DNA of 40,416 nt, taken from positions 1 to 40,416 of the forward strand of contig CAIXNB010000053.1 of assembly GCA_903920695.1 (NCBI GenBank). Direction: 5' to 3'. Shown in pieces: positions 33,843-40,416 of the stretch. Source of the stretch: an uncultured beta proteobacterium (lineage in GTDB: Bacteria; Pseudomonadota; Gammaproteobacteria; Burkholderiales; Burkholderiaceae_C). Positions within the stretch are counted from its first letter, which is position 1; each line of letters begins with the position of its first letter. The position numbers and the translations under genes are program-made. The notes beneath the pieces were generated by a model, which ran no database searches, was not told the DNA's origin, and saw only the letters and a program-made list of their open reading frames with translations.

Positions 33843-35024
33843 ATGGATTTGGCATTTACCCCTGAAGAGCAGCAGTTTCGCCAGGACATTCGCGCCTGGG
33901 TCAGCGAAAACCTGCCGGCAGACATCTCGCACAAGGTGCACAACGCCCTGCGCCTGAGTCGTGACGACATGCAGCGCTGGGCCAAGATTTTGGGCAAGAA
34001 AGGCTGGCTGGGACACGCTTGGCCGAAAGCCTTTGGCGGCCCGGGCTGGAACTCGGTGCAAAAGCACTTGTTCGAGGAAGAATGTGCGCTGGCCGGCGCG
34101 CCACGCGTAATCCCCTTCGGCCCGGTGATGGTGGCGCCCGTCATCATGACCTTTGGCAATGCCGAGCAGCAGCAGCGCTTTCTGCCCGGCATCGCCAGCG
34201 GGGAAGTCTGGTGGAGCCAGGGTTACAGCGAACCCGGTTCCGGCTCGGACCTGGCATCGGTGCGGACCAAGGCCGAGCGCCAAGGCAACAAGTACATCGT
34301 CAACGGCCAGAAAGCCTGGACCACGCTCGGGCAGTACGGCGAGTGGATTTTCTGCCTGGTGCGCACCAGCAACGAGGGCAAGCCACAGACCGGCATCAGC
34401 TTCCTGCTGATCGACATGAAGTCGCCCGGCGTCACGGTGCGCCCGACCGTGCTGCTCGACGGCGAGCCCGAAGTCAACGAAGTCTTCTTCGACAACGTCG
34501 AAGTGCCACTCGAGAACCTGATCGGCGAAGAGAACAAGGGCTGGACCTACGCCAAGCACCTGCTCAGCCACGAGCGCACCAACATCGCCGACGTGAACCG
34601 CACCAAGCGCGAACTCGAACGCCTCAAGCGCATCGCCAAGGCCGAGAACGTTTACGACAAGCCGCGTTTCCGCGACGAGATCGCCAAGCTCGAAGTCGAT
34701 GTGGTGGCGCTCGAAATGCTGGTGCTGCGCGTGCTGGCGGCGGAAAAATCGGGCAAGAACTCGCTCGACATCGCCGGCCTGCTCAAGATCCGCGGCAGCG
34801 AGATCCAGCAACGCTACAGCGAGCTGATGATGCTGGCCGCCGGCCCTTACGCACTGCCGCTGATCCATGAAGCGATGGAGGCCGGCTGGCAGGGTGACTT
34901 CCCGGGTGGCGGCGCCTGGTGCGCCCCGCTGAGCTCGACCTACTTCAACATGCGCAAGACCACCATTTATGGCGGCAGCAACGAAGTGCAGCGCACGATC
35001 GTCGCTCAGACTGTTCTGGGCTGA
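33843..35024 (+). CDS. pimC: Acyl-CoA dehydrogenase, pimeloyl-CoA dehydrogenase large-subunit type
   Basis: 393 residues, FAD-dependent. GGAG lies 8 bases before the ATG at 33843. The sequence has MDLAFTPEEQQFRQDIRAWV at the N-terminus, the acyl-CoA/FAD segment WWSQGYSEPGSGSDLASV, KAWTTLGQYGEWIFCLVRT, and ends TTIYGGSNEVQRTIVAQTVLG with the conserved GGSxEVQR. The overall length and wording match the subunit usually annotated as pimeloyl-CoA dehydrogenase large subunit in Burkholderiales and Rhodopseudomonas (dicarboxylic acid degradation). The small-subunit gene follows after 84 bases. Symbol is by homology; substrate range is not shown by sequence. Confidence 0.85.
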   Translation: MDLAFTPEEQQFRQDIRAWVSENLPADISHKVHNALRLSRDDMQRWAKILGKKGWLGHAWPKAFGGPGWNSVQKHLFEEECALAGAPRVIPFGPVMVAPVIMTFGNAEQQQRFLPGIASGEVWWSQGYSEPGSGSDLASVRTKAERQGNKYIVNGQKAWTTLGQYGEWIFCLVRTSNEGKPQTGISFLLIDMKSPGVTVRPTVLLDGEPEVNEVFFDNVEVPLENLIGEENKGWTYAKHLLSHERTNIADVNRTKRELERLKRIAKAENVYDKPRFRDEIAKLEVDVVALEMLVLRVLAAEKSGKNSLDIAGLLKIRGSEIQQRYSELMMLAAGPYALPLIHEAMEAGWQGDFPGGGAWCAPLSSTYFNMRKTTIYGGSNEVQRTIVAQTVLG

Positions 35025-35039
35025 TGCAAGTATTTTGTC

Positions 35040-35087
35040 ATTGCGGACTTGATCCGCAATCCATGGATCCCGGATCAAGTCCGGGAT
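35040..35087. repeat. Dispersed palindromic repeat between the two dehydrogenase genes
   Basis: Two modules: arms ATTGCGG (35040-35046) and CCGCAAT (35054-35060), then ATCCCGG (35067-35073) and CCGGGAT (35081-35087). Flanking TGTCAT/GATGAC edges make the whole unit quasi-symmetric. It is the same repeat class as at 7215-7277 and lies wholly in the 84-base gap between the two subunit genes, where the transcript must fold it. It may influence differential expression. Confidence 0.8.
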
Positions 35088-35108
35088 GACCGAAACAAGG
35101 AGAGCTTT

Positions 35109-36224
35109 ATGGATTTTGATTTTTCAGACGACCAGGAACAACTGCGCGATGCGGTGCGCAAATGGGTTGCCAAGGGCTATAGCTTCGAGCGCCGCAATGC
35201 GGCCGTGAAGGCCGGCGGTTTTTCGCAGGAAGCCTACACCGAACTGGCCGAACTCGGCTTGTGCGGCCTGTACATTCCAGAAGCCCAGAGCGGCATGGGC
35301 ATGGGCCCAGTCGAGGGCATGGTGGTGATGGAGGAACTGGGCCGCGGCATGGTGCTCGAACCCCTGGTTCAAAGCCTGATCGCTGGCGCCGTGCTCAGCG
35401 GCTACGCCGGCGATGCGGTCAAGTCCGCCTGGCTGCCCAAGATCGCCAGCGGCGAGGCACTGCTGGTGCTGGCGTATCAGGAGCGCGCAGCGCGCTACGA
35501 GCTCAACGCCTGCCAGGCCAAGGCGACACAGGGCAGCGCCGGCTGGACGCTGGTGGCGAGCAAGAGCGTGGTGCCGGCTGGTGACAAGGCCACGGCCTTC
35601 ATCGTTCCGGCTACGGTCGACGGCAAACTGGCGCTGTTCCTGGTGGAGCAGTCTGCCAGCGGCCTCAAGACCCGCGGCTACGGCACGCAGGACGGCAGCC
35701 GCGCCGCCGAGCTGACGCTGGAAAACGCGCCCGCTACCCTGATCACCCTGGACGGCCTGAGCGCGCTGGAACACGCCATTGACATCGGCATCGCCGCCAC
35801 CTGCGCCGAAGCCGTTGGCGTGATGGACAAGACGGTTGGCCTCACGGCCGAGTACATGAACACGCGCAAGCAGTTCGGCGTTGCCATCAGCACTTTCCAG
35901 GCCTTGCGCCACCGCATGGCCGATGTGAAGATGCAACTGGAACTGGCGCGCTCGATGAGCTACTACGCCGCGCTCAAGCTCAATGCGCCAGCGCCGGAAC
36001 GCCGCGCCGCCATGGCACGTGCCAAATACCAGCTCGGCAATTCCATGCGCTTTGTCGGCCAACAGTCGGTGCAACTGCATGGCGGCATCGGCGTGACCGA
36101 CGTGTACATCGGGAGCCACTATTTCAAGAAGCTCACGCAGATGGAAATGACGTTTGGTGACGCGATGCACCATCTCGGCGAGGTGTCAGCCCGCATGCAG
36201 GACACGGCCGGCGTTTTCGCCTGA
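35109..36224 (+). CDS. pimD: Acyl-CoA dehydrogenase, pimeloyl-CoA dehydrogenase small-subunit type
   Basis: 371 residues. AAGGAG lies 6 bases before the ATG at 35109. It starts MDFDFSDDQEQLRDAVRKWV, has GGFSQEAYTELAELGLCGLYIPE and GPVEGMVVMEELGRG in the N-terminal domain, a middle beta domain, and C-terminal helices with TAEYMNTRKQFGVAISTFQALRHRMADV and QQSVQLHGGIGVTDVYIGSHYFK, as is standard for acyl-CoA dehydrogenases (each quoted in pieces within 20 residues where possible by position). The paired subunits make a dimeric enzyme using long dicarboxyl-CoA substrates. The convergent membrane-protein gene ends 5 bases after its stop. Confidence 0.85.
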   Translation: MDFDFSDDQEQLRDAVRKWVAKGYSFERRNAAVKAGGFSQEAYTELAELGLCGLYIPEAQSGMGMGPVEGMVVMEELGRGMVLEPLVQSLIAGAVLSGYAGDAVKSAWLPKIASGEALLVLAYQERAARYELNACQAKATQGSAGWTLVASKSVVPAGDKATAFIVPATVDGKLALFLVEQSASGLKTRGYGTQDGSRAAELTLENAPATLITLDGLSALEHAIDIGIAATCAEAVGVMDKTVGLTAEYMNTRKQFGVAISTFQALRHRMADVKMQLELARSMSYYAALKLNAPAPERRAAMARAKYQLGNSMRFVGQQSVQLHGGIGVTDVYIGSHYFKKLTQMEMTFGDAMHHLGEVSARMQDTAGVFA

Positions 36225-36229
36225 CGCGC

Positions 36230-37714
36230 TCAGGAGGACGGATGCCGGATATGGACGACAGCCGTCTCATCCTCGTAGACTTTTCGCCAGTCGGCGCGCA
36301 TGTTCAGGTAGAGTAGCGTCCCCGCGCCCGGAGGCAGCAGGGTCCAGGCGATGTTGAAATCGTCGAGTACCTTCTGAATCTTCTCGGCTTGATTCGATCC
36401 AAGCGCGGTGTAGGCGTCCATATGACGGTCGCCGTACAGATCAGCGCGCCCGTCAATGAAGACCGGTATGCCCCGGGACATCAGGTAGCCGCCAAAATTG
36501 TCCGCGTTCAACACATGCCCCGCGGCGCCGGCCCGAAGGGCCGCATCAACAGCCGCCTGGGGGGTATTGGCAGCAGCCGGAACATGGCGCCCGGTTTGAC
36601 CCGTGATGAACCCCGTCAAGACAACAACCACCACTGCCACAGCAATCGTCGAGCGCCGGGCAGGGGCCGCCAGTCTGGTAAAAATGTCATCTAACGAAGT
36701 AGCCTGCTGTTGTCCCGCAGTACGCGCTGCATACAGTTCACCAAACGGGCTGGCGATCAACAGCGGCGTCAACAGGCCAAAGAGCGAGATGTAGCGCACA
36801 TGCGTCAGGGCCTGGTGCAACAAGCCCAGCACCAGCAACAGGCGAATGACGGGCAGGCGCAGGTAGCCGGTGCATGCCAGGCCCAGCAATACCGCCAGCG
36901 TGAATTCGAGCATCAGCAAGCCGTAGGAACCGGGGGGCATCCATTCAACGATGCCATTGAGGGATTTCAAGTCCAGCACTTGAAACGTAAACCAGAGGCC
37001 CTTCCAGCCCGAAGGCGTGATCATGGCGGCCAGCACGGCAAGAACAAAGAAGAAGCTCCAGGATTTGAGCGTCTGCCACCGGCTTGCACGCGGACTGTTG
37101 AGCAGCGCCTCCAGTCCGATTGCCGGCAGCAACGCCAACCCGAGCGTGAAACTGCCATGGAGGTTGGCCCATAGCAGCATCAGACCCAGAAGCCACCAGG
37201 GCGGTGACAAATTCCTTTCACTGGACTTGATCAATGTGCCGGCCCATACCGCAAGAAGCAGCCAGCTCAGGACGTGCGGGCGGGCTAGCAGATGTGTGCG
37301 CAGTGCGACATACGCCAGCGTGGTGAAGAACAGGGCATAGATCGGCGGCATGCGCGCCAGCAGATAGCGCAGCAGATACGCCAGTGTCAGGGCATAACAG
37401 GATACCGTGAGCAGAACCAAACCGGTCCAGCCACCCCAATCGTAAAAGACTGCCAGCAGGCATTGCGCCAGCCATTCATGCGCGATCCAGGGTTGGCCGG
37501 CCATCGTGTACGAGAACGGATCAACGTCGGGCACGCTCAGGTGCTGCAATATCCAGTGTCCGCTCGCCAGGTGCAAATGCGTGTCGGGGTCACTGAGCAT
37601 CTGCGTGGTCGAGCCCACCAGGAAGCGGACGCAAACCGCTACCGCCACCAGCAGCGGCCAGGACAAACCGAGCGAACTCAGGCGGATTCGTGGCAGCCGA
37701 AAGTTGGCGTGCAT
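36230..37714 (-). CDS. Polytopic GT-C-like membrane protein of unknown function
   Basis: 494 residues with about ten hydrophobic segments (15-33, 90-115, 123-140, 145-162, 170-186, 190-205, 220-240, 268-283, 288-305, 355-375). The first external loop has SDPDTHLHLASGHWILQ, then DVDPFSYT and PWIAHEWLAQ. The DPD-type acidic motif in that loop, followed by a soluble C-terminal domain (about 390-494, FIDGRADLYGD, NADNFGGYLM), is typical of GT-C-fold glycosyltransferases using lipid-linked sugars. I do not recognise a named family. It may glycosylate a protein or lipid in the periplasm. A possible promoter is listed separately at 37744-37772. Confidence 0.65.
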   Translation of the reverse strand: MHANFRLPRIRLSSLGLSWPLLVAVAVCVRFLVGSTTQMLSDPDTHLHLASGHWILQHLSVPDVDPFSYTMAGQPWIAHEWLAQCLLAVFYDWGGWTGLVLLTVSCYALTLAYLLRYLLARMPPIYALFFTTLAYVALRTHLLARPHVLSWLLLAVWAGTLIKSSERNLSPPWWLLGLMLLWANLHGSFTLGLALLPAIGLEALLNSPRASRWQTLKSWSFFFVLAVLAAMITPSGWKGLWFTFQVLDLKSLNGIVEWMPPGSYGLLMLEFTLAVLLGLACTGYLRLPVIRLLLVLGLLHQALTHVRYISLFGLLTPLLIASPFGELYAARTAGQQQATSLDDIFTRLAAPARRSTIAVAVVVVVLTGFITGQTGRHVPAAANTPQAAVDAALRAGAAGHVLNADNFGGYLMSRGIPVFIDGRADLYGDRHMDAYTALGSNQAEKIQKVLDDFNIAWTLLPPGAGTLLYLNMRADWRKVYEDETAVVHIRHPSS

Positions 37715-37743
37715 GTTAGTTGGCCCCCTGTTTGGTATCTCTC

Positions 37744-37772
37744 ATTGTAGGGAAACCGCGGGTGTTAGCTAA
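37744..37772 (-). promoter_or_regulatory. Possible sigma-70 promoter for the GT-C-like gene
   Basis: On the minus strand TACAAT (37744-37749) matches the -10 consensus in five of six positions, with TTAGCT (37767-37772) 17 bases upstream as a poor -35. The start codon of the membrane protein follows about 30 bases downstream. The -10 is convincing; the -35 is weak. Confidence 0.35.
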
Positions 37773-37807
37773 TTGTTAAATGCGCCTCTGCCTGGGACGC
37801 GGTTCCG

Positions 37808-38365
37808 TCAGGCCAGCAGCCGCGACGACTTCGGTACGTGCGCCATCAGGAACTCCATCTGATCGGCCAGGATGCGCCGGTTGCGCAGAATGAAGTCTTC
37901 CCACAGGCTGGGCACATAGGGCGTGTAGAGCAGCGGCATCTTGGCCTGCTCGGGCGTGCGATGGCTTTTGCGGTGGTTGCAGGCGCGGCACGCCGTAACC
38001 ACGTTCATCCAGGTGTCGATGCCGTCCTGCGCAAACGGAATGATGTGCTCGCGCGTCAGGTCTTCCTCGATGAAAGGCTCGCCGCAATAGGCGCAGATGT
38101 TGCGGTCGCGCGCGAACAGCTTGTGATTGGTCAAGCCCGGCTTGAGGAGGAACGGATTGATGCTGGGCACGCCCTTGGTGCCGATGATGCTGTTGATGGT
38201 GATCACCGACTGCACACCGGTGACAGCGTTATGTCCACCGTGGAACACCGCAATCTCGCGCCCCATCTCCCAGCGCACTTCCTGCGCCGCGTAATGGATC
38301 ACGGCTTGCTCCAGCGAAATCCACGATTGGGGCAAGCCCTGGGCTGAGAGCTTCAAGACTTTCAA
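37808..38365 (-). CDS. HNH endonuclease family protein
   Basis: 185 residues from a TTG start at 38365, chosen because a full AGGAGG stands 6 bases upstream and the product then begins MKVLKLSAQGLPQSWISLEQ, the usual N-terminus of the family. An ATG at 38392 would add nine unrelated residues. The zinc-binding and nuclease part is ICAYCGEPF (CxxC), then TREHIIPFAQDG with the HNH His, DTWMNVVTACRACNHRKS (Asn and CxxC) and TPEQAKMPL. It is a stand-alone HNH protein common in Burkholderiales, with unknown target. It is divergent from ribF. Confidence 0.85.
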   Translation of the reverse strand: MKVLKLSAQGLPQSWISLEQAVIHYAAQEVRWEMGREIAVFHGGHNAVTGVQSVITINSIIGTKGVPSINPFLLKPGLTNHKLFARDRNICAYCGEPFIEEDLTREHIIPFAQDGIDTWMNVVTACRACNHRKSHRTPEQAKMPLLYTPYVPSLWEDFILRNRRILADQMEFLMAHVPKSSRLLA

Positions 38366-38496
38366 AAAACGCCTCCTGAAAAAGACATTCATTCATCATC
38401 GCTCGGCTAAGGGACAATATAACCTGTTTCCGTGGCCATCCGCTTTGCGGCGCATCAAACCCGAGCGCCGCCAGTTATCAAAAAGATATCAATCCA

Positions 38497-39471
38497 ATGA
38501 AGGTTTTCCGTGGCTTCCACCACCCTGGTCTGAACACCGCGTGCGCGCTGACGATCGGCAACTTCGACGGCGTGCACCGTGGCCACCAGGCCATGTTGGC
38601 GCTGCTCAAAAGCGAAGCGCAGCAGCGCGGCCTGCCGAGCTGCGCGCTGACATTCGAGCCCCATCCGCGCGACTACTTCGCCGCCGTCGCGCACAAGCCC
38701 GAGCTGGCGCCGGCGCGCATCGGCACGCTGCGCGACAAGCTGATCGACCTGGCGCAGAGCGGCCTCGATCAGGCCGTGGTCCTGCCCTTCGACGCGCGCC
38801 TGGCTGCACTGTCACCGCAGGCCTTCATTGACGAGGTGCTGTGCGCCGGACTGGGCGCGCAGTATGTGCTGGTCGGCGATGACTTCCGCTTTGGCGCCAA
38901 ACGCGCCGGCGACTACGCTCTGCTCGACAGCGTCGGCACCGACAAGGGCTTTGATGTGGCACGCATGAACAGCTATGAGGTTCATGGTCTGCGCGTGTCG
39001 AGCTCGGCCGTGCGCGAGGCGCTGTCGCAGGGCCGCATGCTTGATACGGCGCGCCTGCTCGGGCGCCCGTACCGCATCTCGGGCCATGTGGTGCATGGCC
39101 GCAAACTCGGGCGCGAGCTCGGCTTTCGGACCTTGAACCTGCGCTTTGCCCACTGGAAACCAGCCGCTGGCGGCATCTTTGTGGTGCTGGTGCACGGTCT
39201 GACGCCTGCACCGCTGGCCGGCGTTGCCAACATGGGTATCCGGCCCTCGCTCGACCCGCGCGATGTCAACGGTGGTCGCGTGCTGCTGGAAACCCACTGC
39301 CTGGACTGGCCCGAGAGCCTGGGCGCCGAGGGAGCGTACGGTAAAATCATCCGCGTGGAACTGCTGCACAAATTGCACGACGAGCTGAAATACGACGGTC
39401 TTGATGCCCTGACGCGCGGCATACGACAGGACTGCGACGACGCACGCGCCTGGCTCGCGGCACGAATTTGA
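38497..39471 (+). CDS. ribF: Bifunctional riboflavin kinase / FAD synthetase
   Basis: 324 residues. The N-terminal FAD synthetase domain has TIGNFDGVHRGHQAML (HxGH-type nucleotidyltransferase), the FxPHPRDYF segment and VGDDFRFGAKRAGD with SSSAVREAL. The C-terminal flavokinase domain has GHVVHGRKLGRELGFRTLNL, where the usual PTAN motif is RTLN, a variation I associate with Burkholderiales, and then MGIRPSL and YGKIIRVELLHKLHDELKYD. It makes FMN from riboflavin and FAD from FMN. It precedes ileS, as in many proteobacteria (ribF-ileS-lspA order). RBS is weak. Confidence 0.96.
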   Translation: MKVFRGFHHPGLNTACALTIGNFDGVHRGHQAMLALLKSEAQQRGLPSCALTFEPHPRDYFAAVAHKPELAPARIGTLRDKLIDLAQSGLDQAVVLPFDARLAALSPQAFIDEVLCAGLGAQYVLVGDDFRFGAKRAGDYALLDSVGTDKGFDVARMNSYEVHGLRVSSSAVREALSQGRMLDTARLLGRPYRISGHVVHGRKLGRELGFRTLNLRFAHWKPAAGGIFVVLVHGLTPAPLAGVANMGIRPSLDPRDVNGGRVLLETHCLDWPESLGAEGAYGKIIRVELLHKLHDELKYDGLDALTRGIRQDCDDARAWLAARI

Positions 39472-39567
39472 CGGGGCCGCACCGACGCACCTTGCCCCGC
39501 GTCCTGTTTGCCCCGCGCCTCGCTGTCAGGCGCCCGCCGTGCCCCCTTTGCCGAATTGAGATTTGTC

Positions 39568-40416
39568 ATGACTGAAAAAGTTGATTACCGAAGTACCCTG
39601 AACCTGCCAGACACTCCGTTTCCGATGCGCGGCGACTTGCCCAAGCGCGAGCCGGGCTGGGTGCGCCAATGGGAAGAACATGGCCTGTACCCGAAGCTGC
39701 GCGCGGCGCGTCAGGGCGCGCCGAAGTTCGTACTGCACGACGGCCCGCCCTATGCGAATGGCCAGATCCACATGGGCCACGCGGTCAACAAGATCCTGAA
39801 AGACATGATCGTGAAAGCGCGCCAGCTCAAGGGACTCGATGCCATCTACATCCCGGGCTGGGATTGCCATGGCCTGCCGATCGAGAACGCGATCGAAAAG
39901 AAGTACGGCCGCAACCTGCCACGCGACGAGATGCAGGCCAAGAGCCGCGCCTTCGCCACCGAGCAGATCGACATCCAGCGCGCCGACTTCAAGCGCCTGG
40001 GCGTGCTGGGCGACTGGGATCATCCCTACCGCACCATGGACTTCAGCAACGAGGCCGACGAGATCCGCGCCTTCAAGCGCGTGATCGAGCGCGGCTTTGT
40101 CTACCGCGGCCTGAAGCCCGTGTACTGGTGCTTTGACTGCGGCTCGTCTTTGGCCGAATTCGAGATCGAATACGCCGACAAGAAGAGCGACACGCTGGAC
40201 GTGGCCTTTGAAGCCAATGACGCCGCGGCTCTGGCAACGGCTTTTGGCCTCTCCGCACTGCCAGGCGACGGCAACAAAAAAGCCTTCGCCGTGATCTGGA
40301 CCACCACCGCCTGGACCATCCCCGCCAACCAGGCCCTGAACGCCCACCCGGAGCTGGAATACGCCCTGGTGGATACGCCACGCGGCGTGCTGCTGCTGGG
40401 CGCCAATCTGGTGGAA
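39568..40416 (+). CDS. ileS: Isoleucine-tRNA ligase (N-terminal fragment)
   Basis: 283 codons before the window ends. The HIGH-type signature is [19 protein letters not shown] (about 67-85), followed by [36 protein letters not shown] and [20 protein letters not shown]. The start of the editing (CP1) domain is present as [18 protein letters not shown], with the Thr-rich editing motif. The KMSKS loop and C-terminal zinc region lie outside. It charges tRNA-Ile. It follows ribF by 96 bases. Confidence 0.97.
   Translation, partial: MTEKVDYRSTLNLPDTPFPMRGDLPKREPGWVRQWEEHGLYPKLRAARQGAPKFVLHDGPPYANGQIHMGHAVNKILKDMIVKARQLKGLDAIYIPGWDCHGLPIENAIEKKYGRNLPRDEMQAKSRAFATEQIDIQRADFKRLGVLGDWDHPYRTMDFSNEADEIRAFKRVIERGFVYRGLKPVYWCFDCGSSLAEFEIEYADKKSDTLDVAFEANDAAALATAFGLSALPGDGNKKAFAVIWTTTAWTIPANQALNAHPELEYALVDTPRGVLLLGANLVE

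Noticed and set aside
33555-35078. A 507-codon open frame on the minus strand across the acyl-CoA dehydrogenase gene
   Set aside because: It is antisense to a clear family gene, rich in His, Gln and Ala as expected of a GC-rich shadow frame, and has no recognisable motif or RBS.

Overview
The window (about 62-63% G+C by eye, densely packed, ATG starts with GGAG/AGGA-type ribosome binding sites) looks like chromosome of a betaproteobacterium of the order Burkholderiales, perhaps Comamonadaceae-like. The clues are a RibF with a lineage-typical flavokinase motif next to ileS, a paired pimeloyl-CoA-type acyl-CoA dehydrogenase operon, a DesA-type desaturase with a long C-terminal extension, and a Burkholderiales-style HNH endonuclease. 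This placement is inference from recognised families; no database search was run. I see no rRNA, tRNA, CRISPR array, intact insertion sequence or prophage.

Left part (1-7.2 kb): the start of a thiolase (pcaF-like), a DUF1841 protein, a GNAT acetyltransferase, a CpxP/Spy-like lipoprotein with an OmpR-type response regulator and histidine kinase, a choline-kinase-like phosphotransferase, a membrane-anchored DUF6544-type protein, a BtuF-like protein without signal peptide, and DNA-3-methyladenine glycosylase I. Then comes a 406-bp gene-free stretch holding palindromic repeats.

Middle (7.5-18.6 kb): a 958-residue lipoprotein with a zinc-metalloprotease-like HEFGH motif, followed two bases later by a second lipoprotein; a fatty acid desaturase; an RsmB-like RNA methyltransferase; and a complete tripartite export operon (NodT-type outer membrane lipoprotein, MacA-like adaptor, MacB-type ATPase and a separate MacB-type permease).

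18.6-32.1 kb, all minus strand, is a full Tad/Flp pilus locus: flp2, flp1, cpaA (prepilin peptidase), cpaB, secretin, small lipoprotein, three TadE/TadF/TadG-like pseudopilin genes, tadZ/cpaE, tadA/cpaF, tadB, tadC, a TadD-like TPR lipoprotein, and at the 3' end a large Ig-repeat lipoprotein that may be a surface partner of the pilus. The flp region shows clear rearrangement. There are two pilin genes with a perfectly identical 66-bp leader, a decayed pilin/prepilin-peptidase chimera between them, a 38-bp-period tandem duplication that rewrote the 3' end of one pilin gene, and a remnant of a tyrosine-recombinase gene just beyond. This is the most informative part of the window.

Right part (32.5-40.4 kb): purN divergent from a YceH (DUF480) gene, the two-subunit acyl-CoA dehydrogenase operon with a palindromic repeat between its genes, a polytopic GT-C-like membrane protein, an HNH endonuclease probably starting at TTG, ribF, and the first 283 codons of ileS. 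Most of this is housekeeping or ordinary accessory metabolism.
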